33,233 nucleotides of DNA from Hyphomonadaceae bacterium (GCA_947474455.1 CANJIL010000033.1:1-33233); one strand, 5' to 3'. Counted from the first letter of the stretch, positions 17,481-26,527 are shown. Numbers and translations are program-made. The notes: generated from the letters alone by a model not told the origin.

Positions 17481-18457
17481 CCGATCGCTCTGCACAGCAT
17501 GCCATCGATGTCAGCGTGATCGTGGCGGCCTGGAAAGCAGCCGCTTTCATCGAACGTGCGATCGCTTCCGCCCTTGCATCGACAGGCCTTGTGGTTGAAG
17601 TCATCGCCGTGGACGACGCCTCTCCCGACGCGACGTTCGACACGCTAACACGCTTGGCCGTCCAGGATGCAAGGATCGTTGCAAAGCGACTTTCTACGAA
17701 CGGCGGACCATCGGCGGCGCGCAATCTCGCGATCAACGTCGCGCGTGGGCGCTTTGTGGCTGTGCTCGACGCCGACGATGCAATGCAGCCGGATCGCCTC
17801 GCAGCATTGGTTGCGATTGCGGATAGCACAGGCGCCGACATCGTAGTCGACAACATGACCGAGGTGGATGAGACCGGACGCCCTTTGGGAAGCGGCCTCT
17901 TCCTCAAATCGCCGGAGTTCGCGCAGGCACGCGACATCGACCTGACCACATGGGTGCGCTTCAACAACCCGATGGCTGGCGACGACACCCTTGGCTATCT
18001 GAAGCCCCTCATCCGGCGCCAGAAGCTGCTTGAGACGCGCGTCGCCTACGACACCTCGCTCCGCAACAGCGAAGACTATTATCTTGTCGCACACCTGCTC
18101 GCGGCAGGAATGCGCATGACCTACACGCCCAGCGCGGGCTATTTCTATACGCGCGCTGCAGGCTCGACCTCGCACAGGCTCAAACCGGCGCAAACACGCG
18201 CTTGGCTAGATGCGGAAGAGCGCTTCGCCGTCCGGTTTGCGCCGGCGTTCTCCCGGGAAGAAGCAGCGGCGCTTGCACGGCGGATGCGTGTGCTGAGAAA
18301 TGTAAATCAGCTCGTCGCGATCACCGACGCTATGAAAGCGAGAAAACTCGGCGCATCCGCCGGCCTTTTCGTATCCGATCTGCGCGGGTCGGCTTACACG
18401 ATGGGGATGTTCGCCAGGGTCGCCATGGGCAGAGCACTGGGCCGGAAAGCGTTTTGA
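17477..18457 (+). CDS. family 2 glycosyltransferase
   Basis: A cytoplasmic GT-A fold glycosyltransferase of 326 residues. It begins VSVIVAAWKAAAFIERAI and has the nucleotide-sugar motifs IAVDDASPDAT and, for the metal site, VLDADDAMQPDRL (Asp-x-Asp type). NGGPSAARNLAI is also typical of GT2. NSEDYYLVAHLL in the second half is the usual acceptor-side Glu-Asp motif. The start at 17477 lies in the ATGA overlap with the polymerase gene, so the two are translationally coupled. It likely adds one sugar to a surface polysaccharide repeat or side chain. The sugar and linkage cannot be read from sequence. It converges on a GH16 gene three bases away. Confidence 0.9.
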   Translation: MTDRSAQHAIDVSVIVAAWKAAAFIERAIASALASTGLVVEVIAVDDASPDATFDTLTRLAVQDARIVAKRLSTNGGPSAARNLAINVARGRFVAVLDADDAMQPDRLAALVAIADSTGADIVVDNMTEVDETGRPLGSGLFLKSPEFAQARDIDLTTWVRFNNPMAGDDTLGYLKPLIRRQKLLETRVAYDTSLRNSEDYYLVAHLLAAGMRMTYTPSAGYFYTRAAGSTSHRLKPAQTRAWLDAEERFAVRFAPAFSREEAAALARRMRVLRNVNQLVAITDAMKARKLGASAGLFVSDLRGSAYTMGMFARVAMGRALGRKAF

Positions 18458-18460
18458 CGC

Positions 18461-19318
18461 CTACGGTTTCGGCGGCGGCGTGAACACGTCGCTGCACTGC
18501 TTCCCGGTGGCTCCCACCGGAACATGTGAGATGCAGTGATAAACCGCCGCAGCAGTTTCGACTTCGGGTCCCCCGACCCACTCGACCGTATCGCGGTTGC
18601 CGACCCAGGTGTTCACCATTACCCGGGATGACGCCGTAGGAACAGCAACAGGCGCTGTCTCCGCCCTCACCTCCCGCACTTTCACTCCATCAATGAACCA
18701 CGTGATCGAGTGGGGCAGCCATTCGAACGCATAAAGGTGTTCGCCTGCCGACGCGTCGAACCACAGGTTGAGGTCGTGGGGATTGTCGCTGTCCTCGTTC
18801 CAGTAATTGAGGTGGACCTCATGCGGCGAGCCGCCAAGGAATTCGAAATCAATCTCGGAGTGAGGATCGCCATAGTAGATGCCCGTGTGCGTGAAGAAGG
18901 ACGACACCACGCCCGGCGCATTCGTCGGGCGCATCACAACTTCATATCGACCGAACCCGTAGAAGCCGTGATGCTGGAATTCGCTGGTCGTGTAGGGCAT
19001 GTCGCCCTCACCATTCTTCCTGACCGACAGGGTCATGCCATTTCGATCGAACCGGATGTTTTCATTGTCGAACACCATCAGCAGGCCTGGCAGGTCGACC
19101 TTGAAATCCGAAAGATACTGCGTGTCCGGATCGAACCCTCTGGTCAGGTCGACAAAAAAGGCGGGACCAGGCTTCTTGCCAGTGTTGGCCAGCAAAGCAG
19201 GCAATGCGTCGGCCGCGTCGGGTGGCGCGGCCTGCCCGTGAGCAGACATCAGCGCGCCACTCGAAAGCGCCAGCCCGATTACAATCGACCCTGCAGCATG
19301 TCTGACACGGACCATCAT
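18461..19318 (-). CDS. secreted glycoside hydrolase family 16 glycanase
   Basis: A secreted beta-glycanase of 285 residues. It has an N-terminal signal peptide (hydrophobic residues 9-28, ending AHGQA) and one GH16 jelly-roll domain. The active-site strand EIDFEFLG gives Glu155 (nucleophile), Asp157 and Glu159 (acid/base) in the ExDxE pattern. GFYGFGRYEVVMRP and YAFEWLPHSITWFIDG are further GH16 hallmarks. Relatives include ExoK-type enzymes that trim exopolysaccharide. It is convergent with the polymerase and glycosyltransferase genes, and it may cut the polymer that they make; this is inferred from context. Two ATGs in tandem (19318, 19315) are possible starts. Confidence 0.9.
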   Translation of the reverse strand: MMVRVRHAAGSIVIGLALSSGALMSAHGQAAPPDAADALPALLANTGKKPGPAFFVDLTRGFDPDTQYLSDFKVDLPGLLMVFDNENIRFDRNGMTLSVRKNGEGDMPYTTSEFQHHGFYGFGRYEVVMRPTNAPGVVSSFFTHTGIYYGDPHSEIDFEFLGGSPHEVHLNYWNEDSDNPHDLNLWFDASAGEHLYAFEWLPHSITWFIDGVKVREVRAETAPVAVPTASSRVMVNTWVGNRDTVEWVGGPEVETAAAVYHCISHVPVGATGKQCSDVFTPPPKP

Positions 19319-19489
19319 GGCTGGGTCCCACCTTACCCGAGCGTATCAAGACGTTACGTCAACCAGTTTTCAACGGCTTACATCCGCTACGCGAACGCGG
19401 TTTGACCGCTAAGTCCGAAGCGGACAAGTAACTGGCAGTCGTATCAACGGCCTGCGCGGCCAGCGCCTGCGGCTTGCATCAGGAGAAGC

Positions 19490-19565
19490 TGGTGGGCGGT
19501 GACGGGATCGAACCGCCGACATCCTGCGTGTAAAGCAGGCGCTCTGCCAGCTGAGCTAACCGCCC
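19490..19565 (-). tRNA. tRNA-Val, anticodon UAC
   Basis: A complete cloverleaf on the minus strand. The acceptor stem GGGCGGT pairs with ACCGCCC, the anticodon stem CCTGC/GCAGG encloses a loop with anticodon TAC, and the T-loop reads GGTTCGATCC. The 3' CCA is encoded (19490-19492). The sequence closely follows known bacterial tRNA-Val(UAC). It is the downstream member of a pair with tRNA-Pro on the same strand. Confidence 0.97.
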
Positions 19566-19581
19566 TTGGTAATGCCCGAAA

Positions 19582-19659
19582 TGGTCGGAGCGGCGGGATT
19601 CGAACCCACGACCCCCAGTCCCCCAGACTGGTGCGCTAACCGGGCTGCGCCACGCTCCG
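19582..19659 (-). tRNA. tRNA-Pro, anticodon GGG
   Basis: A complete cloverleaf on the minus strand. The acceptor stem is CGGAGCG/CGCTCCG and the anticodon stem is CCAGT/ACTGG, with loop CTGGGGG giving anticodon GGG. The T-loop is GGGTTCGAATCCC. CCA is encoded at 19582-19584. It lies 16 bases upstream of tRNA-Val, so the two are probably one transcript. Confidence 0.97.
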
Positions 19660-19759
19660 CCAATTCAGGAGCGCCCTTATAGGCGCCGACTTGCCCGGGG
19701 GCAACCGGGCCAATCAGGCGAGTTTGATCGCCCAAATCCCTGTCTTTTAAGCAGAACGG

Positions 19760-20302
19760 TTACGCCGCGGTCCGGACAGCGTCGAGCCTGGACTTCAGGT
19801 TCGTCAGATCCGACAGCAGCGACTCGAGCCGTGACCGGGCAACCGAGGAATCCTTGAGCTCCGCGCGGCGGAAGTCACCGCGCTCCACTGCGTCACGCAC
19901 AGCGTCCTGCAAATCGCGCACGGATGCGCCAGTTTCGCTTGGAACCATCACCTCGTCAGCCCCATTGTCCTCGACCTCGGCAGCCGCCCCCGGCTGGTCT
20001 CCGTTGTCGTCCTCAAGCGCCTTCAGCGCGCCGCGGATTGTCAATCCCTGAACGTGCAACAGATTCTGCAGCCTGCGCAACAGCTCCATGTCGTCGGGCC
20101 GATAGAACCGACGCCCATCAGGACGCTTCATCGGGCGCAGGTTGTCGAACTTCGTTTCCCAGAACCGCAGTACATGGGTTTTGAGACCGAGTTCCGCAGC
20201 GGCCTCGCCAATCGTGCGAAACGCGTCAGCCGACTTATCGAAGTCCGGAAGCGACGCGGAATCCGACTTCGGCGTCAACACGGCCTGCGATGCGCTAGTC
20301 AT
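19760..20302 (-). CDS. MerR-family transcriptional regulator
   Basis: A MerR-type regulator of 180 residues. The winged helix-turn-helix lies at about residues 28-95, with FRTIGEAAAELGLKTHVLRFWE and the wing region RPDGRRFYRPDD. It is followed by an acidic linker and a C-terminal helical part likely to dimerise. There are no Cys residues for metal sensing, so it belongs to the alphaproteobacterial group routinely encoded after ihfA, whose signal is not known. Its ATG overlaps the ihfA stop (TGATG), which shows coupling. The tRNA-Pro gene follows on the same strand about 100 bases later. Confidence 0.93.
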   Translation of the reverse strand: MTSASQAVLTPKSDSASLPDFDKSADAFRTIGEAAAELGLKTHVLRFWETKFDNLRPMKRPDGRRFYRPDDMELLRRLQNLLHVQGLTIRGALKALEDDNGDQPGAAAEVEDNGADEVMVPSETGASVRDLQDAVRDAVERGDFRRAELKDSSVARSRLESLLSDLTNLKSRLDAVRTAA

Positions 20303-20613
20303 CAGTCTCTCCGGGCGCTCTGTGCAGCTTCGACCCTCTGCCGCAACAGCGGCGAGGGCTTGAACGACACCACCCGTCTTGCAGAAATCGGGGCCTCTTC
20401 GCCGGTCTTTGGATTGCGACCGACGCGGGCTTTTTTCCGACGCACCACGAAATTGCCGAAGCGGGCAAACTTCACATCTTCATCCCGCTCGAGTTCCACG
20501 CACACAAGCTCAAGCACACGCTCGAGGAAGTTACTGGAATCCTGCTTCGTCAGCCCGACCTTCTGGACGAGCCGATCGACGATGTCTGCGCGAGTAAGAG
20601 TATTCTCCGGCAC
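20302..20613 (-). CDS. ihfA: integration host factor subunit alpha
   Basis: The DNA-bending IHF alpha subunit, 103 residues, which pairs with IHF beta in nucleoid structure, recombination and promoter architecture. It shows the HU/IHF fold: N-terminal dimerisation helices (RADIVDRLVQKVGLTKQDS), then FARFGNFVVRRKKARVGRNPKTGE. The GRNPKTGE arm includes the Pro that intercalates into DNA, and VSFKPSPLLRQRV closes the domain. It lies about 100 bases downstream of fabH, as in other alphaproteobacteria, and its stop overlaps the merR start by one base. Confidence 0.96.
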   Translation of the reverse strand: MPENTLTRADIVDRLVQKVGLTKQDSSNFLERVLELVCVELERDEDVKFARFGNFVVRRKKARVGRNPKTGEEAPISARRVVSFKPSPLLRQRVEAAQSARRD

Positions 20614-20713
20614 CCAGCGCCTCCGTAGCGTGAAGAGAGCCTAAACTGCGCCGATTCGGAAGTTAAGGGGGCAAGCGGTCAAATCTCGAACAATTTCATC
20701 CGTTTACGAGATG

Positions 20714-21688
20714 TTAAATCCGGATGAGCGCGGAACCCCAGGTGAGCCCCCCGCCGATCGCCTCGATCAGCACCAGATCGCCCTGCTTGATCCGCCCATC
20801 CTCAATCGCCACCGCCAGCGCCAGCGGCACCGACGCCGCCGAGGTGTTGCCGTGCTCCGCAACGGTCGAGACGACCTTGTGATCCTCCAGCCCCAGCTTT
20901 TCCGCCACGGCAGACAGGATGCGCTGGTTGGCCTGGTGCGGCACGAACCAGTCAATGTCTTTCACGTCGATGTTGGCCTGCGCCGCAGCCGCCCTGACGC
21001 TCTCAGAAATCTTACCGACCGCGTGCTTGAACACCTGATTGCCCACCATGCGCAGGTGGCCAACCGTTTGCGTCGTGGATGGCCCGCCATCGACATACAG
21101 CAGCTCGCGGAACTTGCCGTCGGAGCGCAGGTGAATGCCTTTGACGCCGCGGTCGCCTGCCTTCGCCTTGTCCTGGCGCTCAAGCACAACCGCGCCGGCG
21201 CCATCGCCGAACAGCACGCAGGTCGAGCGGTCAGACCAGTCGAGGATGCGGGAGAACGTTTCCGCGCCGATCACCAGCGCGCGCTCGAACTGGCCCCGCG
21301 CGAGGAAATTGTCCGCCGTCGCGATCGCATAGACGAAGCCTGAGCATACGGCCTGCAGATCAAACGCCGCGCCGCGCGAGATGCCCAGCTTATGCTGCAC
21401 CACAGTCGCCGTCGCCGGAAACGTATAGTCCGGCGTCGCCGTCGCCATCACGATAAGATCGATGTCCTCTGACCCCACGCCAGCGGCCGCCATCGCCCTC
21501 TTCGCCGCGATCGTTCCGAGATCGGACGTCGTTTCGCCGTCCGCTGCGATGTGCCGCTTCCTGATGCCGGTCCGGGCAGTAATCCACTCATCCGTCGTGT
21601 CGACCATTTTTGCCAGGTCGTCATTGGTCAGCACCTTCTCGGGAAGGTAGCCGCCAACGCCACGTACAACGGATACGAATTCTGTCAC
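20714..21688 (-). CDS. fabH: beta-ketoacyl-ACP synthase III
   Basis: Beta-ketoacyl-ACP synthase III, 324 residues, which condenses acetyl-CoA with malonyl-ACP to begin fatty-acid synthesis. The catalytic triad is complete: Cys115 in [10 protein letters not shown], His251 in VPHQANQRI and Asn281 in EHGNTSAAS. The C-terminus [13 protein letters not shown] is typical. The start codon is GTG at 21688, with GAGG 7 bases upstream. It follows plsX after 14 bases, the standard phospholipid/fatty-acid gene pair. Confidence 0.97.
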   Translation of the reverse strand: MTEFVSVVRGVGGYLPEKVLTNDDLAKMVDTTDEWITARTGIRKRHIAADGETTSDLGTIAAKRAMAAAGVGSEDIDLIVMATATPDYTFPATATVVQHKLGISRGAAFDLQAVCSGFVYAIATADNFLARGQFERALVIGAETFSRILDWSDRSTCVLFGDGAGAVVLERQDKAKAGDRGVKGIHLRSDGKFRELLYVDGGPSTTQTVGHLRMVGNQVFKHAVGKISESVRAAAAQANIDVKDIDWFVPHQANQRILSAVAEKLGLEDHKVVSTVAEHGNTSAASVPLALAVAIEDGRIKQGDLVLIEAIGGGLTWGSALIRI

Positions 21689-21702
21689 GCGAACGCCTCG
21701 TC

Positions 21703-22770
21703 CTACTTGGCAGCCTGCTCACTCACGGCAGCCACGGACGCTGCAGCGCTCGTGCTCGCAACCAGCCGTTTCAGGTTGTCCTCAACTTCAGTCCTGAAAT
21801 GGCTCTCGCCCATGCCGGCTGCAACCGAGATTGCCTGCTCAAAGCCTATCGGGTCCGTGCCGCCATGGCTTTTCACCACGACGCCATTGAGACCGAGAAA
21901 CACGGCGCCATTGACCTTGCGCGGGTCCATCTTGGCCCGAAACTTCTTCAATGCCGGCATTACCAGCAGCGCACCGAGCATGGCGACTGGCCCCGATCTC
22001 AGCGCGTTCTTCATCATATCGGACATCATCCGCGCTATGCCCTCCGCGGTCTTCAGCGCCACGTTGCCGGTGAAGCCGTCGGTGACCACGACGTCGATGT
22101 CGCCAAAGCCGATCTTGTCGGCCTCGACATAGCCGCGGAAATCCATCTGCAGGCTCGAGGCGCGGATCAGCCTCGCCGCCTCGCGGATGGACTCGTGACC
22201 CTTGAGTTCTTCCGAGCCGATGTTGAGCAACGCTACGCGCGGGTTCGCCACGCCATTCACCACGCGAGCAAACGCCTGCCCCATGATTGCGAACTCGACC
22301 AGCTGTTCTGCTGTCGCCGCAATGTCCGCTCCGAGATCCAGCATGGCGCAGACACCTGTGCGCGTCGGCCAGCTCGCCGCCAGCGCCGGGCGCTCCAGCC
22401 CATTCACCTTTTTCAGGATCAACATCGACTGACCCATCAGCGCTCCGGTGTTCCCTGCCGAAACAGCCGCCACCGCTTCGCCGGACTTTACAGACTCGAT
22501 GGCGTTCCACATCGACGAGCCCTTGCCGCGGCGCACGGCGTCGGCCGGCTTGGCGTCCATCGCGATCATCTTATCCGTATGCCGGATCGTCGTGCGTGGC
22601 GAAGCGGTCGGCGCCTTGGCCATCAACGGCTTCAACTTGGCGTTGTCGCCATGCAGCAGGAAATGCAGGTCGCTGCGACGCTGCGCGAAGCGCTCTAATC
22701 CTTCCACGACGACGCGGGGCGCGTGATCGCCGCCCATCCCGTCGATGGAAATGATCTTTCGATCCGCCAT
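21703..22770 (-). CDS. plsX: phosphate acyltransferase
   Basis: Phosphate acyltransferase, 355 residues, which makes acyl-phosphate from acyl-ACP for phospholipid synthesis on the inner face of the membrane. The N-terminal [19 protein letters not shown] is the family signature. GNTGALM and [13 protein letters not shown] match the central region, and [16 protein letters not shown] the C-terminal region. It starts at ATG 22770 and precedes fabH by 14 bases. In many alphaproteobacteria a yceD (DUF177) gene precedes plsX. Here the 153 bases upstream (22771-22923) contain no such gene and presumably hold the promoter. Confidence 0.96.
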   Translation of the reverse strand: MADRKIISIDGMGGDHAPRVVVEGLERFAQRRSDLHFLLHGDNAKLKPLMAKAPTASPRTTIRHTDKMIAMDAKPADAVRRGKGSSMWNAIESVKSGEAVAAVSAGNTGALMGQSMLILKKVNGLERPALAASWPTRTGVCAMLDLGADIAATAEQLVEFAIMGQAFARVVNGVANPRVALLNIGSEELKGHESIREAARLIRASSLQMDFRGYVEADKIGFGDIDVVVTDGFTGNVALKTAEGIARMMSDMMKNALRSGPVAMLGALLVMPALKKFRAKMDPRKVNGAVFLGLNGVVVKSHGGTDPIGFEQAISVAAGMGESHFRTEVEDNLKRLVASTSAAASVAAVSEQAAK

Positions 22771-22923
22771 GTCCGCCGAAACGCTCCAACACGGCGCCTA
22801 CCAGGCGGAATCAACCCGGTCCAGCCATGATTCAGGGGGTCTAATAGCACGAGCGCCGGTAGGTAACAGGCCCCGGAAGCTCCGTCTCTGCGTCAATGTC
22901 AGCGGCATGATTCCAGTGGAAAA

Positions 22924-23451
22924 TCAGGGCAAGCGGGGCCAGATCACTTCGCCGGACAGGAGCTGAGCATCCGTATGGCGCTTGAGCGTGCTCTCGACCA
23001 ACCGGACGAAGCGGGCAAAGCGCTCCATTTCGGTGTTGGCCAGACCCAGATTCCGGGTCAGGGCATGCTGCAGCTCGGTGTCCTCCCCCTCCCCGGCGAG
23101 GGCTTCGTCGTACGACTTGGCGCGGCCATAGAAGGCCTCGCCCATCTTCCGGATCTTCTTGCCGACGGTGAGGTCGCCGGTGCCAATGTCGCGCAGCGCC
23201 TCGTCGAACCCGTCAAACAGCGCATCGAACACGTCCTGCGACAGCGCCTTGCCTGCCGCCCCGGCCGTCCGCAGCCGCCGGAACATCAGGGCCGCGAGCA
23301 GCGACGTCATCTCGAAACGGCCGGAAAAATTGTCGCGCACGCCGCCGTCAAAATAGAAATCCGGCCGCAGAGCCTGATCCTGAATCGATCTGTGCAGGCG
23401 GTCGACCGCCCACCGGTTCTTTTTCGACTGAAACCAGCCAATGAGCGCCAT
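22924..23451 (-). CDS. ubiquinol-cytochrome c chaperone family protein (CBP3-like)
   Basis: A 175-residue protein of the ubiquinol-cytochrome c chaperone family (bacterial CBP3 relatives), which helps assemble the cytochrome bc1 complex. WAVDRLHRSIQDQALRPDFY, then SGRFEMTSLLAALMFRRLR and DGFDEALRDIGTGDLTVGKKIRKM, are the conserved family segments. ATG 23451 is chosen because GAGG precedes it at 6 bases and homology starts there; the frame opens 66 bases earlier. It lies divergent from the BamE-like lipoprotein gene and ahead of plsX, its usual neighbourhood in alphaproteobacteria. It implies an aerobic respiratory chain with complex III. Confidence 0.92.
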   Translation of the reverse strand: MALIGWFQSKKNRWAVDRLHRSIQDQALRPDFYFDGGVRDNFSGRFEMTSLLAALMFRRLRTAGAAGKALSQDVFDALFDGFDEALRDIGTGDLTVGKKIRKMGEAFYGRAKSYDEALAGEGEDTELQHALTRNLGLANTEMERFARFVRLVESTLKRHTDAQLLSGEVIWPRLP

Positions 23452-23613
23452 GCCTGCCCTCGTATCACGGCGCGGCACACTAGCAGGCTTCCCGAGTCTG
23501 GGAAGGCGCCCGCGCACCGAGGTTTTGCCAAAAAAAGGACCTGATGTCCCCCAGCCTTGCCAAGTCGGCTGGCCTGCCTGTAGCTAGCCCGCAAGTATCG
23601 GAGTTTCCCGCCC

Positions 23614-24150
23614 ATGGCCGCCCTGCGCCGTCTCGCCCTTGCCGGACTTGCCGCGGCCGCCATGGCCAGCGCTGGCTGCACCGCCACGCGCGATTTCCAC
23701 GGCTATGTTCCCGATCAGGCGTTGCCCGAAGACGTGAAGCCGGCGGTCGACACCCGCTCCACCGTTCTCGCCCGCCTGGGCACACCATCGACCGCGTCGA
23801 TCTTCGACGCCGTTGGCGTCCAGGGGAAACCTGCGCCAGGCAAGGAAAAGCTCTGGGTCTACATGTCGTCCACGCGAGAGCGGTTGACCTTCTACTATCC
23901 GAAGGTCGTGCAGCGCCACATCATCGCCGTCCAGTTTGACGACGACGACGTCGTCTCCGACGTGCTCATCTACGACACAGAAGATGGCCGCGTGGTCGAC
24001 TACAACTCGCGCGTGACGCCCACGCGCGGCCGCGAGCTTGGCATTCTGGAACAGCTGTTCGGAACGATCGGCAGCCTACGTAATCAGCTGCCAGGCATGG
24101 AACGGGACGATCGCCAGCCGGGCGACCGCACAGGCCGCCCGGGCGAATAG
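23614..24150 (+). CDS. outer-membrane lipoprotein, BamE/SmpA-OmlA family
   Basis: A lipoprotein of 178 residues with a lipobox ending ASAGC (Cys22). The SmpA/OmlA domain follows, as in STVLARLGTPSTASIF and EKLWVYMSSTRERLTFYYPKV. Members such as BamE support insertion of beta-barrel proteins in the outer membrane, which suits a genome rich in TonB-dependent receptors. The C-terminal 25 residues are rich in Arg, Asp and Gly and poorly conserved. It is divergent from the CBP3-like gene and converges on the exported hypothetical gene with two bases between the stops. BamE function is inferred from the domain. Confidence 0.9.
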   Translation: MAALRRLALAGLAAAAMASAGCTATRDFHGYVPDQALPEDVKPAVDTRSTVLARLGTPSTASIFDAVGVQGKPAPGKEKLWVYMSSTRERLTFYYPKVVQRHIIAVQFDDDDVVSDVLIYDTEDGRVVDYNSRVTPTRGRELGILEQLFGTIGSLRNQLPGMERDDRQPGDRTGRPGE

Positions 24151-24152
24151 CC

Positions 24153-24602
24153 TCAGTTTGTTTTGCCCTGACTGTCTATCTGCGTGAACGTCATTGTCAC
24201 CAATGCGTCCGTCTCGCCGACGACCTGGTTTGCAGCCTTCAGGCATTCGGCAGCCGCAAGTTTCTCGTCCAGCTTGTCATAGTTGCCGACAATGCTGAAA
24301 CTTACCTTGTGCGAGGCGCGCACGATCGCGTCGCGGATGAAGTGCTGCTGTTCGCGATACTTCCAGACGTCCTTGCCCGGCCCTGCAAGCATCCGCGCAC
24401 TGGCGAACAGGTAGTTCTTCAGCTTCCCCGTCTCATCGAAGATCGGAAACACCAGCCCACCCAGTTCGATGGAGCGCGCAACTTCCGCTTCATCCGGCGC
24501 TGCGCCCTCGGCGCCATGCTCCTGCGCAACGGCCACAGGGAAAGCTGCGATGACGGCAGCAACTGAAACAGCGGTTAACAGGTCACGGCGGGAAATGCGC
24601 AT
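24153..24602 (-). CDS. exported hypothetical protein with Tat-like signal
   Basis: A 149-residue protein that I cannot assign to a named family. It begins MRISRRDLLTAVSVAAVIAA, a twin-arginine-like signal (SRRDLL) followed by a short hydrophobic stretch with an AVAQ cleavage site near residue 26. The mature part is predicted to be mostly helical, with KNYLFASARML and QQHFIRDAIVRASHK, and one Cys. It lies 35 bases downstream of thiL on the same strand and may be the last gene of the riboflavin/thiamine operon. No cofactor-binding motif explains the Tat-like signal, so Sec export is also possible. Confidence 0.8.
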   Translation of the reverse strand: MRISRRDLLTAVSVAAVIAAFPVAVAQEHGAEGAAPDEAEVARSIELGGLVFPIFDETGKLKNYLFASARMLAGPGKDVWKYREQQHFIRDAIVRASHKVSFSIVGNYDKLDEKLAAAECLKAANQVVGETDALVTMTFTQIDSQGKTN

Positions 24603-24637
24603 ACTATGACCCTGCTGCGCAATGGTTTAAGTCGCGT

Positions 24638-25603
24638 TTACGGTTGTGCTGATCCGGTAAGATGCGTCCAGCCGGCCCGGTCGAACGCCATTTCGGCGCC
24701 TAGCTCATCGAGCACTTTCACGCCTTTGCCTTCCTCTACCCGGCCGATGAGCGTTACCGCCTCGCCCGCTGCCGCAATCTCGTCGTGAAACGAAGCCGGG
24801 GCCGTGAACAGCGTCTGATAGTCGTCTCCGCCCGTCAGCAACGTCTTCAGCTCCACCTTCCCATTGTCGAGATATGACTTGCCCGTGGCGCTCAACGGCA
24901 CATCCTCCGCGTCGATAACGAGGCTCACGCCCGACGCTTCGGCCACATGCCTCGCATCCGCAACTAGCCCGTCCGAAACGTCGATCGCCGCCCTCGCAAC
25001 GCGCGCGACGAGATCGGCAAACTTGAGGCGCGGCGGCTCAGGCACGCGATAACGGGAGACCATCAGATTGCGCGCCTCCGCCATCAGATCGCCAAACGCA
25101 CCCCTGGCGGCCAGCAGTCCAAGCACGCCGTCGCCAATCGTCCCACTCACCCACACATCATCCCCAGCCTGTGCGCCCGACCGCCGAACGGGCCCGCGCG
25201 GCCCCACCCGCCCCAGCAATGTCAGCGACAGCGTCAGCGGCCCGTCTGTTGACGTCGTGTCGCCGCCCACCAGGTGCGCACCCCAGCGCGTCAGATCCTT
25301 CCCAAGGCCGCGCGTGAACTCCTCCAACTCGCTCACGGGCCTGGCTTTCGGCCAGATCAGCGCCAGCAGCGCCGCATCCGGCTTGCCGCCTTTGGCGATT
25401 ATGTCCGATACGTTCACCCGCACCAGCTTCTGGGCCACGGTCGAGATTGGATCATCGGGCAGGAAATGCACGCCCTCGACGATCGCATCCTTGGTCGCGA
25501 TCAGCCCCGGCTGAATCTCAGCGACGTCGTCGCGTAGGTCATAGGCGCCCGGCGCACCTGCGAGCGGGGCGAAATATCTGCGGATGAGGTCGAACTCATC
25601 CAT
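24638..25603 (-). CDS. thiL: thiamine-monophosphate kinase
   Basis: Thiamine-monophosphate kinase, 321 residues, which makes thiamine diphosphate from thiamine monophosphate and ATP. It has the PurM/SelD-like fold. FDLIRRYFAPLAG is at the N-terminus, LVRVNVSDIIAKGGKPDAAL binds Mg2+ and nucleotide, VGGDTTSTDGPL follows, DVSDGLVADARHVAEASGV is a conserved signature, and TGGDDYQTLF lies near the C-terminus. It follows nusB by five bases, the usual order in alphaproteobacteria. Confidence 0.96.
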   Translation of the reverse strand: MDEFDLIRRYFAPLAGAPGAYDLRDDVAEIQPGLIATKDAIVEGVHFLPDDPISTVAQKLVRVNVSDIIAKGGKPDAALLALIWPKARPVSELEEFTRGLGKDLTRWGAHLVGGDTTSTDGPLTLSLTLLGRVGPRGPVRRSGAQAGDDVWVSGTIGDGVLGLLAARGAFGDLMAEARNLMVSRYRVPEPPRLKFADLVARVARAAIDVSDGLVADARHVAEASGVSLVIDAEDVPLSATGKSYLDNGKVELKTLLTGGDDYQTLFTAPASFHDEIAAAGEAVTLIGRVEEGKGVKVLDELGAEMAFDRAGWTHLTGSAQP

Positions 25604-25608
25604 GCCGG

Positions 25609-26088
25609 TCAGGCCGTGCGAATGTCGCGCGAGACCGCATCAAGGAGGCCGTTGATGAACTTCGGCTCCGCCCCTTCGAAGAAGGCATGTGCGATGGAGA
25701 CGTATTCATCGAGAATGATCTGCGACGGCAGCCCGATCTCGGCGATCAGTTCATAGACGCCGGCCCGCAGGATCGCGCGCGACGTCGCATCCAGTCGCTC
25801 GATCTTCCAGCCGTTCGCCAGCCGCTTCATGATCGCAGCGTCAATCGACTCCTGCCGGTCGACCGCACCAGTCACGATAGCCTTGAAGATATCCGGATCG
25901 GCTTCCTCCACCGGCTCGCCTTCATCGTTCAGGCCGAGACGGTCTTCCATGAAGTCCGCGATCACTGAGCGCGCCGACTGCTCGGTCTGCTCCATCTGGT
26001 AAAGCGCCTGCACAGCCGCGAGCCGGGCGCCGGCACGACGCGCCGCCAGCAGCTTGCGTTCCGCGTCTGCGGACGGCGCGTTATTCAT
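25609..26088 (-). CDS. nusB: transcription antitermination factor NusB
   Basis: NusB, 159 residues, an all-helical RNA-binding protein that works with NusE in antitermination of rRNA operons. The N-terminal RRAGARLAAVQALYQME is the family opening. AILRAGVYELIAEIGLPSQIILDEYVSIA is the C-terminal signature, followed by FINGLLDAVSRDIR. The start at 26088 lies eight bases inside the ribH coding region, which shows tight coupling in the riboflavin operon. Confidence 0.96.
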   Translation of the reverse strand: MNNAPSADAERKLLAARRAGARLAAVQALYQMEQTEQSARSVIADFMEDRLGLNDEGEPVEEADPDIFKAIVTGAVDRQESIDAAIMKRLANGWKIERLDATSRAILRAGVYELIAEIGLPSQIILDEYVSIAHAFFEGAEPKFINGLLDAVSRDIRTA

Positions 26089-26527
26089 TCTCCGCGCCCT
26101 TGTTGAACCGGTAAGACAGTCCGACCATCCTCAGCACGGCCGCCACCACCTCGGCGCCCTTGTTCTTCTGCCTGCGGTCGGCGCGCACCTTGGCCTGCGC
26201 CTCGTTTTCGACCGTCAGTACGCCGAAGCCCAGCGGCACGCCAGAAATCGACAGCTCCATCAGCCCGCGCGCAACATGGTTAGTGATTAGATCATAATGG
26301 CTCGTCTCTCCGCGGATCACACACCCGAGCGCAACGAAGCCATCCCACTCGCCGGTCTGCGCCGCCATCGAGATAGCGCCAGGAATCTCGAACGCGCCCG
26401 GCACCTCAAGAAACTCCCACGTCGCGCCGACCTTCTCGAGGCCTTCGGTCACACCGGCCTCCAGTTCCGCCGCGACATGAGCGTAGTAGCGGGACGTCAC
26501 GATCAGAATGCGGGGTGCGTTGGCCAA
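26081..26527 (-). CDS. ribH: 6,7-dimethyl-8-ribityllumazine synthase
   Basis: Lumazine synthase, 148 residues, which joins 5-amino-6-ribitylaminouracil and 3,4-dihydroxy-2-butanone 4-phosphate. VTSRYYAHVAAELEAG is the substrate-binding start, VPGAFEIPGAI follows, and GCVIRGETSHYDLITNHVARGL contains the catalytic His. The start codon is TTG at 26527, three bases after the ribB stop, with GGAG upstream inside the ribB end. It overlaps nusB by eight bases. Confidence 0.95.
   Translation of the reverse strand: MANAPRILIVTSRYYAHVAAELEAGVTEGLEKVGATWEFLEVPGAFEIPGAISMAAQTGEWDGFVALGCVIRGETSHYDLITNHVARGLMELSISGVPLGFGVLTVENEAQAKVRADRRQKNKGAEVVAAVLRMVGLSYRFNKGAENE

Noticed and set aside
19490-19659. An integration site (attB) at the tRNA pair
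   Set aside because: No integrase gene or repeated tRNA 3' end was found on either side.
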